Origin: Microdochium bolleyi
Lineage: Eukaryota; Ascomycota; Sordariomycetes; Xylariales; Microdochiaceae
DNA: 64,000 bases
NCBI GenBank assembly: GCA_001566295.1
Contig: KQ964246.1
Coordinates: 3,906,001 to 3,970,000, forward strand
Direction: 5' to 3'
Shown: positions 20,995-33,073 of the stretch, one piece after another
Position numbering within the stretch: position 1 is the stretch's first letter
Layout of the letters: each line of letters starts with the position of its first letter
Position numbers and translations under genes: made by a program
Notes under the pieces: generated by a model
Databases searched by the model: none
Seen by the model: the letters and a program-made list of their open reading frames with translations, nothing else
Told to the model about the DNA's origin: nothing

Positions 20995-23900
20995 TTATCG
21001 CTTGCCAGCACTGCCGCGCTCGATCGCCGCGGGGCTCTTCTGCGTCATGGTAAGGCCGGCAGGAGTAGCGGTACCGCTGGGAGCCGGCGTGGTGCTTCTC
21101 GTCGGCGGTTGCGACCTGTTGTGCGCCATGTGCGCCTTGACAAGGTGGCCAGCCGCGAGCGCACTGCAGAGGGAAAGTTCGCCAGCGAGTACGGCAGCAC
21201 CGATGATGCGAGCCAGCCGTCTGGAGTTGTCGCCAGGGTTGGTCGGGTGAGAGCCGCGGACGCCGAGCAGGTCGAGCATGGCGCTCTGCGGCTCTAGGAT
21301 GGTACCACCGCCGAGCGTACCGACCTCGATCGAGGGCATAGAAACAGAGATCTGCAGGGATCCGCGAAGGCTGATTGAACGCATTAGTACAACTGATATG
21401 GCCATGCTGTGCTCGCAAAAGACTTACTTCTTCATGATCGTGATACAGTTTGAACTCTCGATGACCTGCGCCGGATCCTGACCAGTGGCAATGAAGATGG
21501 CGGCAACAATGTTGGCGGCGTGAGCGTTGAAGCCACCAACAGAGGCGGCCATGGCAGATCCAATCAGGTTCTTCGCAATGTTGAGCTCAACGAGGCTGTC
21601 AACGTCACTCTTGAGGACAGCCTTGACGACGTCGGCAGGAATGATGGCCTCAGCGACAATGCCCTTGCCACGGCCCTCGATCCAGTTGATGGCCGCAGCC
21701 TTCTTGTCGATACAGTAGTTTCCAGACAAGGAAATAATCTGCATGTCGTCGAATCCGCTTTCTGTAGACATGACGTTGAGGGCGTGCTCGACACCCTTGG
21801 AGATCATGTTCATGCCCATGGCGTCACCAGTCGTGGTCTTGAAGCGGATGTAGAGGTTGGTGCCAGCGATCGCAGTCTTCATCGACTGCAGGCGAGCGAA
21901 GCGAGAGGTCGAGTTGAATGCCTTTTTCATGATGTTCTGGCCGGCCTCGGAATCAAGCCAGATCTTGGCAGCGCCAGCACGCTCGAGAGTCTCAAAAGCG
22001 ATACAGGGACCACGTGTCATGCCGTCAGCAGTCAGAACCGTGACAGCACCGCCGCCAGAGTTAATGGCCTTGCAGCCGCGGCTTGTGCTAGCAACGAGAA
22101 CACCTTCGGTAGTAGCCATCGGGATGAAGAAGCTCTGGCCATCAATAACGAGGGGTCCGGCAACACCGACAGGCAGAGGCATATATCCGATGACGTTCTC
22201 ACAGCAGGCTCCAAGCACCTGCTCCCAGTTGTAGTTCTGGTAGGGCAGCTTCGAACGCTCGAGGAGGCTGGTCAGGTCGGAAGTGGCACGGGTCCTAGAG
22301 ATGATGGCACGGCGAACCTTGACAGCGCGAGTGCAGTCCTTCAGGCTCTTCTCGAGGGCGTAGCCGGGGATCTTGCCCTTGAGGGAAAGAGCAATGACCT
22401 CCTCATCAGACATCTCGTGGATGCGCTTCTCTGCAAGCATCTTCTCCAATTCACCAGGCGCACGCGGGGTGCCATTAGCTGCGGCTCCTTCAAGCGTGGT
22501 AACGGCGCCTTCATCGTCTGTTTCAGCTGGTGTTGGTGGCATTGTCCGGCCAGGTGTAGGAATGTCACCAGTGAGTGGTAGAGAAGCGGTCTGGGTGTCG
22601 TTGAAGCGCTCAGCAGCGGCGAGCTCCCTCCGGTCGATTGGCTGATACGGAACATTGGGGTCCTTGATACCCGATCGAGCAAAGTTGAAGAGATATCCGT
22701 TGAGTGCAACACTCATAGCCAGCGCAATGACGATCCACTTGGAGAGGATAGGATCCTCGAGACTCTTGAGGAGACTGCCGACCATGCGACCACCAACCCC
22801 GTAATCCTCGAGAGGCGTGTATGAGCTTTCAGAGGCTTCCGCGGTGCTGGAAGATGTCGACGAGACGGCGTAGTGGATGGAGGGATACTCGAGCTCGTAC
22901 TTGATCGGCGACAGTACTGTGACAACGACTGGCTTGTTGTGGCTTCTAGCTGTGAAGAGGATTTCATCGAGACCGTTGGAAGCAACCTTGAAGGGGTCGA
23001 GGGGGGGTGCGTTCACGACAGCGCCAAGCCCCCCAGTCCACGAGCCGACGCCACCAGAGGAGTGGTTCTCGGAAGCCCGGAAAGGGATCGTGCAAATGTT
23101 GATCGCGTTGATGGCGAAGAAGCCGACGACCATCCAGAACTTGAACTTGGGCACACTGGAGCTCCTCGCATTCTCGCCAAAAAGACGCTCCGTGACGCCA
23201 TCCTTCGAGCCCTCACGGGGCCAGTCGTTGCTCTTGGCAACACTCTCAGCCACGCGCTTGCTTACGCCATCGTCCTCCAGAGCTCTGCGCATCTCGACGT
23301 GGCGCTTGATACGGTTGATCTCGAGCTTGATGCAAAGAATGGCCATGTAGAAGGTGAAGAGCAGGAGACAGTCGAAGAAGAGGATCCAGGCGGCCAGGAA
23401 GCAGAACTGTTGAAGACCACCCTGTACGCCCGAGGCAGCTCCGGCAACGAGGATGAGAATCTCCAGAGCGTAGTCACGAACGATTTCAAAGCCGACCTCC
23501 TTAATGGCGTGCTGAACAGCATACTGAATCATGCTGTTGGTGGTGAGGCCGTTAGAATTCTTGGTACCCTTCTCCTCGGGCCGGCGGTGCTCGATCGCGT
23601 GTGACAGGACCGCCCTGGTCAGCACGATATTCTTCTCGAAGCCAACGGTCACGACGAGGAAAGGAAGACCCTCGGAAAGAAGGACGACCGAAATAGGAAC
23701 TCCGAGCTTGTGGGTGACATTGAGGCCGAAGAGGAAGGCGAAGATAGACGAGATGAGGACCGAGGTTGCCAGCCAGACGTTGGAGCCCATCTTGCGCATG
23801 GACAGGAAGAGCGAGACAAAAGTCAGGTGCATTGAAAGGTAGCCCAGGACCATGATTATGATGTCGAGAGTCTCGGCATTCTTGAGCAGGTCCAGGAACT

Positions 23901-24591
23901 CGACCCAGGCGTTCTGGATCCAGTGGATGAGGCTGGTGCTGGTGTTACCCCTGGCGACCTTCATGATCCACATCTTGTGCTCCTTCTTGCCAGCCTCGGT
24001 CTCGCGGGACGTTGCTGTCGGGTCGTCGTTGGGGATCTCGAGAGTAGCCGTCAGGAATTCGGACGCCTGGCTGTACGGGACAGAGAACGCGAGAGAACTA
24101 TCCTGCGAGTACGCGGAGAGACTGTTGGAGGTGGTCGGTAGGTGGGAGACGGTGAGGTTCTGCGGCAGGGGCACAATGTGCGTGCCCGGGGCAGTCAGAG
24201 GGCCATCTTCAGAGGACTCGGGGAAGACGAAGGTGACGAGGGCGAGGTGGTCGGCGTCTTTGGGAGTATCGGCGGTGTTCTCGAGTGACTGCCACTTCCA
24301 AGAGGTCTCTGGGCCAGCCTGCAGAACGCGGCTGCCCTCAGTGAGGGAGGACCACTCCGCCTTGCGTGCGTTACGGGTGAGGTCAAGCAGGCTCTCCTTC
24401 ATGACGCCAACGTAGGTGGTGCTGGCGATGATTGCTACGAGGCATATCGTGTGGATCGGGTGAGAGCAGGCGAGCTTGGAGACGGCGTGGAGGAAGGGAG
24501 TGACCTTCTTGTTGATCTTGGAGGGAGGCTGACGCTCGCCGGAGGGCTTCTCGCCGCGGAAGCGGGAGGGCAGGAAGGACGAGGCTATCAT
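20995..24591 (-). CDS. HMG1: 3-hydroxy-3-methylglutaryl-CoA reductase
   Basis: The ER membrane enzyme that makes mevalonate from HMG-CoA with NADPH, the committed step to ergosterol and isoprenoids. Exon 1 is 24591-21428 and the C-terminal exon is 21370-20995, giving 1179 residues. An N-terminal membrane part (first helix near residues 46-64, further helices about 240-420) has the character of a sterol-sensing domain. A hydrophilic linker follows, then the catalytic domain from about residue 770. Catalytic residues are visible: Glu in [18 protein letters not shown], Lys in [15 protein letters not shown], Asp in GQDPAQ and His in [13 protein letters not shown]. The Ser of HNRS aligns with the AMPK/Snf1-type regulatory site of animal and plant enzymes. 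The intron cuts the catalytic domain after CITIMK. All key residues are intact. Confidence 0.95.
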
Positions 24592-27343
24592 TGCGGCGGT
24601 CTGTGGCTTTGGTGGGTTGCAGGCTCAGCGAAGGCGCGGCATGGGGCGGGCAGCAGTGCCGTGGTGATGTCGAAGTTCGGACTGCGGGAGTATTAGGCCT
24701 CGGCAGTGGGCCGAGTCGTCAGTCGGCTCGTTGCACGTTGAGGTGCAGGCTGGATTGAGGTTGAGATGGTGAGGACGACCGTCGACGGGCACGACTCGTC
24801 CGGGGATTGAGGGTGCTTGGGAGGAGAGGAACCAAGTAGGTCGGGGTCCGAACGGAGGGCGGTGATGGATGTTGGACAATCGCACACTTTTTGCGGAATT
24901 GCTGGGGTCTGCGCGGGCGGGCGGACAGGGGTAATGTACTTGCAGGTACTTAGCCAAGTGCCTCCAGGGCTGGGATGGATGCCCCAGGCAGGAACAGCGC
25001 CGGCAGGCAGCCCACCCTCCACCGACCATCCTGAAGTCATCATCTCCAGCACGGTGACGAGGCCACCACCACCACCACGCCCACTGGCCGACATCGCCCC
25101 TTGCCTCTTTTCTCTCGGGATCCAGCTCGGCCGAGGCAGGCGAGGCGAGATCACGAGCCCAGTCCAGCCCCAATGCGGCGTCAGGCATCTCACCATACCA
25201 TTCGCCTCCAGAGCCAACTCGACAACCAGATTGCCGTCTACGCGCCGCACGGATTCATTACTTGCCGATACCATGTGGTGGTCCAGCGGACAAACGGTGG
25301 AGGTACCGGCGAGTACCTGCGTCGGGCTTCTTTCGTCCTTGGAACCGCGTGGGGCTGCTGTCTTGCTCCTTTCCAGAACACATCCCTGCCCGCGGAGCAC
25401 AACCACACGACAATCTCAATTCCACGATCCGCATAGACAGCTCAGCATGCCTCGGGTTTCGAGTGCCTCGACTATCTTCATGGCTGATATTTCTACCCCG
25501 TATGGAAAGAGCCCTGTGTGCATTCAGGATGACTGCCCATGGGTCGGCGGCATGACATCGCTAGGCTCAGCATCGAAAAGTTGGCCGGCCCCTTTCCAAG
25601 CAAGAAAGCTGCAAGATTGCGAGATCCACAGAGCGATGCCCCTTCTGGCGGCCCCTGCCCACATCACAACGCTACAGTACCGGCCCGGCCATGGCGGCGA
25701 GCGGCGGCTTGGAGAAAGCACGAAAAATACTCCAGTACATGGGCGAGCCTACCAGACGGTAAGCGATGGGCCAGCGACAGATCGCCCGATTGCACTACTG
25801 AGTCCTTGTACTCGGCTCGTCTTCGAACTCTCATTTCAACTGGGTGGAAGGTGAGGACGAGACCCCTCCGCTCTTCTTGCTCGTGACCCATCGGAAGACG
25901 GCCTCGTCGGGCTGCGACAGCTGAAAAGAGGGACCAGGCTGTCAGACGTGCCATACCATGGCGAGGGTGAATCCTGGCAATCCCCACAGGAGCCAGGGCT
26001 GGCGGATGCCGTCTTGAGTCGTCCTCTTCTTATCAGATCTCTGCTTTGTAGGCCAGAAGCGAGGGCGCTGTAATATAGAGTACACTGCAGTTGTACCCTA
26101 ACTACACACATAGGCCTAACGCCACCCACATTAGGGTGTGCGGCAGAGTCTAAGTGCACTCGAATTCTCGACTATCACACTGTCTAGACCACGTTACCTG
26201 GAATGCCGGCGAAGAGAGCCATGAAGCAGACTTCAGAGGTACTCCTTTCCACCCGGGCTTGGCGGCCAGTCGCAACATTGCTCGACCGTGGTCGAAGCCC
26301 GAATTCCGTGATGCTGAGGCATGTCCACAGGCACACCGCTGCGGATGCAAGGCTCGAAGACAGATGCCAGGCATTCGAGTGCCCAACCAGGCACGAACTT
26401 GAGCGTTCATGGTCCCAACAAGGTTGCAAGCTTACGAGGCGATCTCCGCTCGTCATCAATCCCGGTCGGGTGATCGTGCGATTGTTTGCTGACATTTTCA
26501 TGGCTTTTGCATCATCCCCTACCTTATATTCTTGATTAGGACTCATTGGGGCTCGGTGTTGTTTGGAGCGGGGGCCTGGACCCGCCAGCGTTGGTGTGCG
26601 CAAAGCCCAACATCAACAGGACTGAACGCTTAGCAAACAATGAGGTGAGAAGGCCGAATGCGCAAGTACTCTCAGGTATTGCTTGCTCTGATAGGCAGCA
26701 GCGAGCACAGCCCGAGGGCATGCGATGTGGTATTACTCCAGTGACACGTCCTCCTCCACACCATCCCCTGGTCAGTTGGCAAGCAGCGGCTGACCTACGC
26801 TACTGCACATGATTTGCAGCTTTCGGCATTCGGCAGCCACGAGCACAGCCTCAGACTTTTGCCCCGACCAAGGTAGCGTAAGTGAGAGATCAGACCATGT
26901 TTTACTCATTGTCTTATTTGGGAAAAGCGATGCCCAATCTTCACGTTCTGTGACGCGTGGATAGGTTCGTGTCTCGTGGGGCTAAATCTGAGGGCGTCTA
27001 GCTCCAATGTCGAGAGGGTGTGGTGAGAAGCGAGAGGCTAACTCGATATTCCTGCTTCGTGAGAAGCGTACCTGCGAGCGCATTGTGCTAATGATTTCTT
27101 CTAATATCATCAATTATTTGTATTTCCTGTTCAACGTCTCGTGGTTGTAATTTTGATTAGATTATTTTTAATTTTATTCTTTCGCTTTAGTTAAGATTTC
27201 TGGAATCCAACGTGAACTACGGTGGGACAGGCCAGTGTTGTCTATAGCGAAAACAATTTCACGAACTCGAGAAGCGATTATGCCCTCCGAATATGATCAA
27301 GGCGATCCCTCGCTGTCGCAATGAGAAAGCTGTGTTATCCACG

Positions 27344-27405
<62 letters not shown>

Positions 27406-27542
27406 CCGTGTCCGTTTAACAAGATGACATCCCGACTACGACGGGTTCGATAACCCAGCATGCCGGCCCTGTGTTAGGAACATCAAACAAACAAACATAC
27501 ATCGAACCCCCCACCTCATTACACGGCCGCATTCATTGCCAC
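24592..27542. other. Long gene-free region upstream of HMG-CoA reductase
   Basis: Nearly 3 kb between the HMG-CoA reductase start and the nicotinamidase stop, both on the minus strand. Long open frames at 24693-25406 (minus) and 24817-25854 (plus) have no recognisable domain, no conserved-looking order and overlap each other. I take them as chance frames in GC-rich DNA, possibly within a long 5' leader. An A/T-rich island lies at about 27090-27210 and a TC microsatellite at 27349-27399. Confidence 0.4.
27349..27399. repeat. (TC)n microsatellite
   Basis: A pure TC dinucleotide tract of about 51 bp in the gene-free DNA about 145 bp beyond the 3' end of the nicotinamidase gene. Confidence 0.95.
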
Positions 27543-28379
27543 CTACCACTCGCCTAACCCGTCAAGCCTCGTGATCTCAGCGTCCCTCATGCGGACCAGC
27601 CTCACGCCCTTGGCCTCAAGCTCGCGGCGCCCCGTGTCCGCCCAGGCCGCCGCGTCGACGGGCCGGGTCCCGTCCTCGACGACGTACGTCGCGTACCCGA
27701 GCCCCGCGGCGTCGGCGGCCGCGCTCTGGACGCAGTAGTCGGCGGCGAGGCCGACGACGTAGACGTCGGTGACGGCGTGGGAGGCGAGGAGGGCCGCGAG
27801 ACCGGAGTCGCAGACCGCCCCTCTTGCTCCCTGCTGCGATGTGGTGGTGCTGTTGGCGACGGTGGCGTCGGTGGCAGGGGCGGCGGGTGACGTTCGGAAA
27901 GGGTCGAAGAAGGGGCTATACATCTCGACCCTCTTGTCCATGCCCTTGTCCACGACGCGGTCCAGCCTCGCGGCGTCGAGCTCCGGGACGAGCTCCGCGC
28001 CGGGGGTGTTCTGGACGCAGTGCACGGGCCAGAGGCGGCTCTCGATGACCTCTTCCGGGTTCAGCGGGTTGGCGATCGCGACCGTGTCGACAAAGGGCCG
28101 CTTCTGCTCCTTACTGCTGCCATCGCTGGATACGGTGTGGTGGTTGCTCGCGAACGAGACGTGGTCCGCGGGGTGCCAGTCGCGGGTGGCGATGCGCAGG
28201 GCGAAGGAGGGGGAGGCGAGCAGCGCGTTGACGACGGGGGTGATGTCCCGGCCGCCGGGGACGGCGAGTGAGCCGTGGGGCGGGCAGAAGTCTTGCTGGA
28301 AGTCGATGACCAGGAGAGCCGGGCGGAAGGGCGGCGGCGGCGGCGGAGAGGTTGCGGATGTGGGGTCTGATGTTGCCAT
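27543..28379 (-). CDS. PNC1: Nicotinamidase (isochorismatase-like hydrolase)
   Basis: A single-exon gene of 278 residues. Nicotinamidase converts nicotinamide to nicotinic acid and ammonia in the NAD salvage (Preiss-Handler) route. The catalytic triad of the family is visible: Asp in VIDFQQDFC, Lys in VVDKGMDKRVEMYS and Cys in GLAADYCVQSAA. The metal site (Asp/His/His) is in TRDWHPADHVSFASNH. WPVHCVQNTPGAEL is the usual signature before the Lys. The N-terminus has a proline run (SPPPPPPF), and a Ser/Thr/Ala-rich insert (about residues 165-188) makes it longer than the yeast enzyme. The start at 28379 is the first ATG of the frame next to the catalytic Asp region. Confidence 0.92.
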   Translation of the reverse strand: MATSDPTSATSPPPPPPFRPALLVIDFQQDFCPPHGSLAVPGGRDITPVVNALLASPSFALRIATRDWHPADHVSFASNHHTVSSDGSSKEQKRPFVDTVAIANPLNPEEVIESRLWPVHCVQNTPGAELVPELDAARLDRVVDKGMDKRVEMYSPFFDPFRTSPAAPATDATVANSTTTSQQGARGAVCDSGLAALLASHAVTDVYVVGLAADYCVQSAAADAAGLGYATYVVEDGTRPVDAAAWADTGRRELEAKGVRLVRMRDAEITRLDGLGEW

Positions 28380-29417
28380 GATGGGGTGATGCGCCGACTT
28401 TGCGGCCGGCTGTGAGGCTAGAGAGAAGATGCGGCGCAGTCTCCGGAGAGGCAGTCTCGGAGTGCCGGCTTGTCAGATCTCGAGATCTCGGCTGTGTTTC
28501 CGAGTGGTCAGATCTGCAACAGCCTGTTGCTTTGGGAGTTGTGGTATCAAAAGTGCCCCGCCTGACTTATGGCAAAGGGGACCCCGCCCGGGCCGTTGCG
28601 AAGGTTTCCCTGGTCGCTGTCCGAGCTGGGATGGCCTCAGCCAACAATGCGCCTACTGTCGATGTTCCCAATGTTCCAAGGCTCCTAGACGCCGGCAATT
28701 GTTGAAGCTGCCGAGCCGAGCGATTGGGGGATCTGGTCAGCGCGCTTACCTCAGCGGGCGATGACATCGAAAGGCGGCTGGAAGGAGGACGAGACGGCCC
28801 ACTTTAGTAACTCGGTTTCCTAGAGGTGGTACAGTGGCCGCGAACTCTATCTGGACCTCCCGAGGTCCCCCAGGAGCCGGTGCGTGTGAGAGTGGTTGCT
28901 CGAGTCGGGATTCCCACTTGTACCGCCCCGCGAGACTTAGAGACGAGTCTGCCGTGTACAAGAGTGACTGCCAGGCGGAATGAGCAGTCACCAGAGCCAA
29001 GGGCGATGGGCAAGTGTATGGAGTACATATCTGTTGACCTTTCCACGATGACAAGGGTGCCGTGCCGTGTGGAAGCCGGGGCCCCGGATGCAGGTGGCTG
29101 AACCCCGCACGGCACTTGCAGCCCGGAGACCCGTGTGCAGAGTTCCCGAGGCCTCGCACCTTATTGTCATTGTTGGAGATCTGAGACCCAATGGCGGGCC
29201 AGCCATCTCTATTTCTGGCCGTGGGCAGCTCCTCCTGGGTCATGGCGGCTTGACAGCTGATTCCCTTCCTCCCTTTTGTCTCACAGCTCCTCCTCACCTC
29301 AACACGGCACGGCAACTTCATCGCCTCCAGTTTCGAAATCACATCCGTCCTCACCTCCTGGAGCACCCAAGTACCTGACTGTACAACCACTCGACCACCA
29401 CACCACACCCGCCCACG
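28380..29417. promoter_or_regulatory. Divergent promoter of nicotinamidase and HSL-type esterase
   Basis: A 1.04-kb gap between head-to-head genes. A long minus-strand frame from about 28746 to 29972 crosses it and continues antisense through the esterase; it is a shadow with no domain. No specific regulatory element was recognised. Confidence 0.4.
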
Positions 29418-30602
29418 ATGGCTCCCGTCCACTCCCGGCCCTGGCTCTCGTACCCGCCCCTCAGCATCCTCTACCGCTTCTACAACCTCGTGCACTTCAC
29501 CGCAAAGCTGCCCTTCCTGCTCGTCCTCTTTGGCATCTCCCGCCGCGCCAGGCCTCACCCTTCCTGGTCCGTCCAGACCAGCATCGTCGTCCGCCTCATC
29601 CACGCCATCATCGACGGCGAGGCCCGCACCGAGAGCCCTGTGCCCTTGTCTCTCGAGCCGGGCTCCGAGGGCGACCGCTGGAAGCTCTGCGAGCCCTACC
29701 CCAACAGCCTCTACGCCGGCCCGCTCGCCGCCGTGCCCCAGGTCCGCCCCGCAAAGGTCGGCGGCACGTGGTTCCCCAACCTCCAGGCCGCGACGGCGAA
29801 ACCCACCACTGCCGTCGTCGTCTACCACATCCACGGCGGCGCCTTCACCATCGGCGACGGCCGCACCGAGCAGATCGGCTTCGGCGCCAAGACCATCCTC
29901 AACCACAGCGGCGGCAGCGTCGACGCCGTCTTCTCGCTGCAGTACCGCCTCTCCTCGCGCCCGGGGTCGCACCCGTTCCCCGCCGCCCTCCAGGACGTGC
30001 TGACGGGCTACCTATACCTGACCCGCACGCTGTCCATCCCGGCGGGCAACATTGTCATCTCGGGCGACTCGGCGGGCGGCAACCTCGCGATCGCGTTCCT
30101 GCGGTACCTCACGAACCACGGCGACGGCACGGGCGTGCCGTACCCGCGCGCCGCGCTGCTCTTCAGCCCCTGGATCTCGCCCGTGGACAACACCACACCC
30201 CGGGGCGACCTGAGCGTCACCACGAACCCAAACTACACGACAGACTACCTGCCGCCGTCCTTCATCCGCTGGGGTGCCCTGACGTACACGACCCACGTGC
30301 CCGCCACGGACCCGTACATCACCGCCCGCGGCCACCCGTTTGCCCTGCCGGTCCCCACGTTCGTCACGTACGGGAGCCTCGAGCTCCTCGAGATCGACGG
30401 CACCGCGTGGGTCAAGGAGATGCAGGCCGCGTTTCCCGAGGAGAATGGGAGCGGCGGCAAGGGCAAGATGACCGTGTACTACGAGCCCGACGCGCCCCAT
30501 GACACGCTGCTCGTCGGCGAGAGGGCCGGGCTGCAGGATAGTTTCCGCAAGGTCGTGCAGGAGGCGGCTGTCGTCATCAGGGAGGCTGCCTCCAAGGCGT
30601 AG
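29418..30602 (+). CDS. Alpha/beta-hydrolase fold-3 (hormone-sensitive-lipase-like) esterase
   Basis: A single-exon gene of 394 residues. The oxyanion motif HIHGGAFTIGDG, nucleophile elbow ISGDSAGGNLA and catalytic His in EPDAPHDTLLVG identify the HSL/arylacetamide-deacetylase branch of alpha/beta hydrolases. The catalytic acid should lie near YGSLELLEID. A hydrophobic stretch near residues 20-41 (FYNLVHFTAKLPFLLVLFGI) suggests an N-terminal membrane anchor, perhaps at the ER or lipid droplets. It may deacylate sterol esters or xenobiotic esters; the substrate is not evident. ATG 29418 follows a CCACCACACC-type leader with good context. Confidence 0.88.
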   Translation: MAPVHSRPWLSYPPLSILYRFYNLVHFTAKLPFLLVLFGISRRARPHPSWSVQTSIVVRLIHAIIDGEARTESPVPLSLEPGSEGDRWKLCEPYPNSLYAGPLAAVPQVRPAKVGGTWFPNLQAATAKPTTAVVVYHIHGGAFTIGDGRTEQIGFGAKTILNHSGGSVDAVFSLQYRLSSRPGSHPFPAALQDVLTGYLYLTRTLSIPAGNIVISGDSAGGNLAIAFLRYLTNHGDGTGVPYPRAALLFSPWISPVDNTTPRGDLSVTTNPNYTTDYLPPSFIRWGALTYTTHVPATDPYITARGHPFALPVPTFVTYGSLELLEIDGTAWVKEMQAAFPEENGSGGKGKMTVYYEPDAPHDTLLVGERAGLQDSFRKVVQEAAVVIREAASKA

Positions 30603-30982
30603 ACGCTTGGAGATGTTGGGAGATTGGATGTGGAATGACCTGGGCAGGCTCGCAGGAAAGGAATTTGTGAGGAGGAGGATATCACGGCGGGGGTTAGTGG
30701 TGGCGGATATGACCTGGGGTTGAGCGATAGGGTCGGCAAGAAGCCTTCACTGGGAGAGTGCGTTTGTCAAGGGTGTCTGGTAATGATATATTGCCCTTTG
30801 AACGAGTATGAATGTCGCTGGTTTCGCTGTGAAAGACCCATGCTTGCCCCATGCCTAAAATATCCATCAATGTTCATGTGTCGCCTTCTCAGTCGTCTGT
30901 ATAACTGGTGCAAAGAACCCAGGATATACCCAACGCCGCGCTAGTCCGAGTTCAAAACCGCTCCAGACATTGTCCCAAGGAG
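30603..30982. other. Convergent 3' gap
   Basis: A 380-bp region shared by the 3' ends of the esterase (plus) and the unnamed membrane protein (minus). It is A/T-richer than the coding DNA and holds no gene. Confidence 0.4.
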
Positions 30983-32390
30983 TCACCGCCGCGGACTCTG
31001 CTTCTTTGGTATAATGGTCTGCACACGCACTCGACTCGACCTCGTGTCGAAGGCCTGTGCCTTGGTGTCGTACCACATCTGAGCTTCGCACGTAATCCAG
31101 GCGTGAGGCGCCTCGTAGCTGACTAGCCCGACAATGGCTATGCTGCCTTTGGGCGGCAGTGAGACTGGCGGCGGCTTCCAGTTGAGGCCAAAGGTCTGCT
31201 TGAACTTCTGCCACGGCCCGCTCGTGTGCTCCTGCGTCACCTTGATCAGGTACAGGTCTCGCGCGCTGATCATTCTGTTCTCGTCGAGGGCGCTCGGATC
31301 AGACGGCAGCGGCCGGTCCACGCTGGTTGTGGGCGGCGTGGGCAACGAGGGCCCCGATGATGATCCCCCGGAAGTCGTCTTGGGGGCAGAGGCCGCATCG
31401 CGGGGCATCTCAGTGTTCGCTGGAGTCTGCGGCTTGGTCTCTGGGTTCAGGGGCGAGCCTGGCGATTGAAAGGTCTTCGAATTTGCAATCTCCTTGAGCT
31501 TCCGATCTACCTGTTCCATGGCGAGGTCGATCTTCGTGCCGGACAGCCCAGACTGCTCTATCCCGAGGCAGCGCGCCGCCGCTTCCATGTTCTGCTTCAC
31601 GAGCGCGCCCGAGAAGGCCCATAGTGACGCCGCGAGAGCGGTGGGGTATAGTGCTCGCGTGATCCGGTTGTGCACCCACGAGTCGATGGGCCGGTCGGCT
31701 ACCGACACCGAAATGCCGTCAACCACAATGACCTTGCGCATGACCAACGGAGGCGGCATGGATGGATATACGATGTTCAACAGCTTGCGGTGGAAGCGCA
31801 TTTCCTTGCCGCATCGGGCTGTGAGGATGGGTGTCTTCTCGATCAGTCGTTTCACCGTCGTGCACACATGATCTAGGGATCCAGTTCTGTCAGTCAAGGC
31901 GCAGCAAAGTCATCGCTGGTCGTAGGAATCACTCACCTTCGAGCTTCGCGCGCAGCTGGGGATCCTTGCTGATCTTGACGAACGCCTGCCACTCTGCGCT
32001 GTCGCCTTTGTACGGTGGCTGCTTCACTATCCTTGTCGTAAAGGGGAGCGTGACAGACAGAATATCCTCGTCTTCATCCATCGCTGTCTTGCGGCCCTTC
32101 TTGTCACCGCCCTCGAGTTCCCGACGCTCTTCCGCACTCATGCTGGCGATCTCCTCGTCGAGATACTTCTCCAGCGGGCCCCAGATGGCGCTGGTGTAGA
32201 TGTGATAGCAGCCATAGTAGATGAGGGCGGCGCCGGCAATATTCCAGGGCTTAAACAGTTTCCTCCTGAACTTGACGTGCTGGATCCGAGTGACACCGGA
32301 CTGTGTACCTGCGTCTATGGTGCCGTTGACTTGTCTGCCGAGGTTGAAGACATTCTGCCGCGAGCGCAGCATCCGCAGTACTCGTGACAT
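30983..32390 (-). CDS. Conserved-looking fungal membrane protein of unknown function
   Basis: Exons 32390-31937 and 31872-30983 give 447 residues. I do not recognise the family. The N-terminus is basic and rich in Arg/Ser/Asn (MSRVLRMLRSRQNVF), as in mitochondrial presequences. One membrane segment lies near residues 48-65 (PWNIAGAALIYYGCYHIY), followed by an acidic helix (EIASMSAEERRELEG). The second half contains AALYPTALAASLWAFSG-like hydrophobic sequence (here ALYPTALAASLWAFSG), a Ser/Pro/Thr-rich linker, and a C-terminal block ending QTIIPKKQSPRR that looks folded (GSIAIVGLVSYEAPHAW). Together these suggest an inner-membrane or ER protein. It is head to head with the Vps3844-type gene. 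Confidence 0.7.
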
Positions 32391-33073
32391 GCCCGAAATG
32401 TAGGCCGAAGGCCCCGAGGGGTGTATTCTCGCCTAGCAGGCGCCCAAGTGGGATCAGGTATGGCTGAGCAGAAAGTTACGGCCTCGCAGGCACTGAACTG
32501 TCGCCGTTGCGCGGACGATGTTGGGGCGAAGGCGGGGCTCCACTGTCGAGAGGAATCGGCAGTGCTCGTGCTCTGTCGAGGCTGAGGACGATCGGAGGTG
32601 CGTGGGCTTCGCGGGTGGTAGTGAGAGGGGTGTCGGACAGCAGGAGACCGAGTGTGGTATAGATGCGGGAAGAGCCTGGAGGAGAGAAAATGTCAAGAGG
32701 CTCAGAGTCAGGGTCACGTAGCATAGCCAAGCGAACTAGGAGGCAACCGCGCAGGCGCAACGCTGTCCGTGGGTGGCGGCTGCTGATTGTGGTGCTACAC
32801 TGGATCATTGACATTGTCTACCTTAAGGTACGTACTGTGCCGATTCAGCCAGTTTGTAAGCATTGAGACAGTGCGGGCACCGTACCACAGCGCGATACGT
32901 AACGGTGCATGCACGCATCTGGCCGGCTCCATGCCCCTGCCTGCTCCAGCGCCTCGACTGCTAGCACCGTATCTTCCAAGCTCAGCTCCAAGGCAGCGCA
33001 ATTCCATCACGACTCTACCTGCCACCCCTTCCCGACGCCGCATCCAGCATCGCAGGACGATCACCCAGACACA
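32391..33073. promoter_or_regulatory. Divergent promoter region
   Basis: A 683-bp gap between the unnamed membrane protein and the Vps3844-type gene. A 12-bp perfect palindrome TACCTTAAGGTA lies at 32819-32830. No coding frame is supported. Confidence 0.4.

Noticed and set aside
24693..25854. Possible gene upstream of HMG-CoA reductase
   Set aside because: Overlapping frames on both strands, low-information sequence, no splice structure or domain.
27425..27470. tRNA-like T-arm (GGGTTCGATAACCC)
   Set aside because: The loop length is wrong and no anticodon or acceptor stem could be paired around it.
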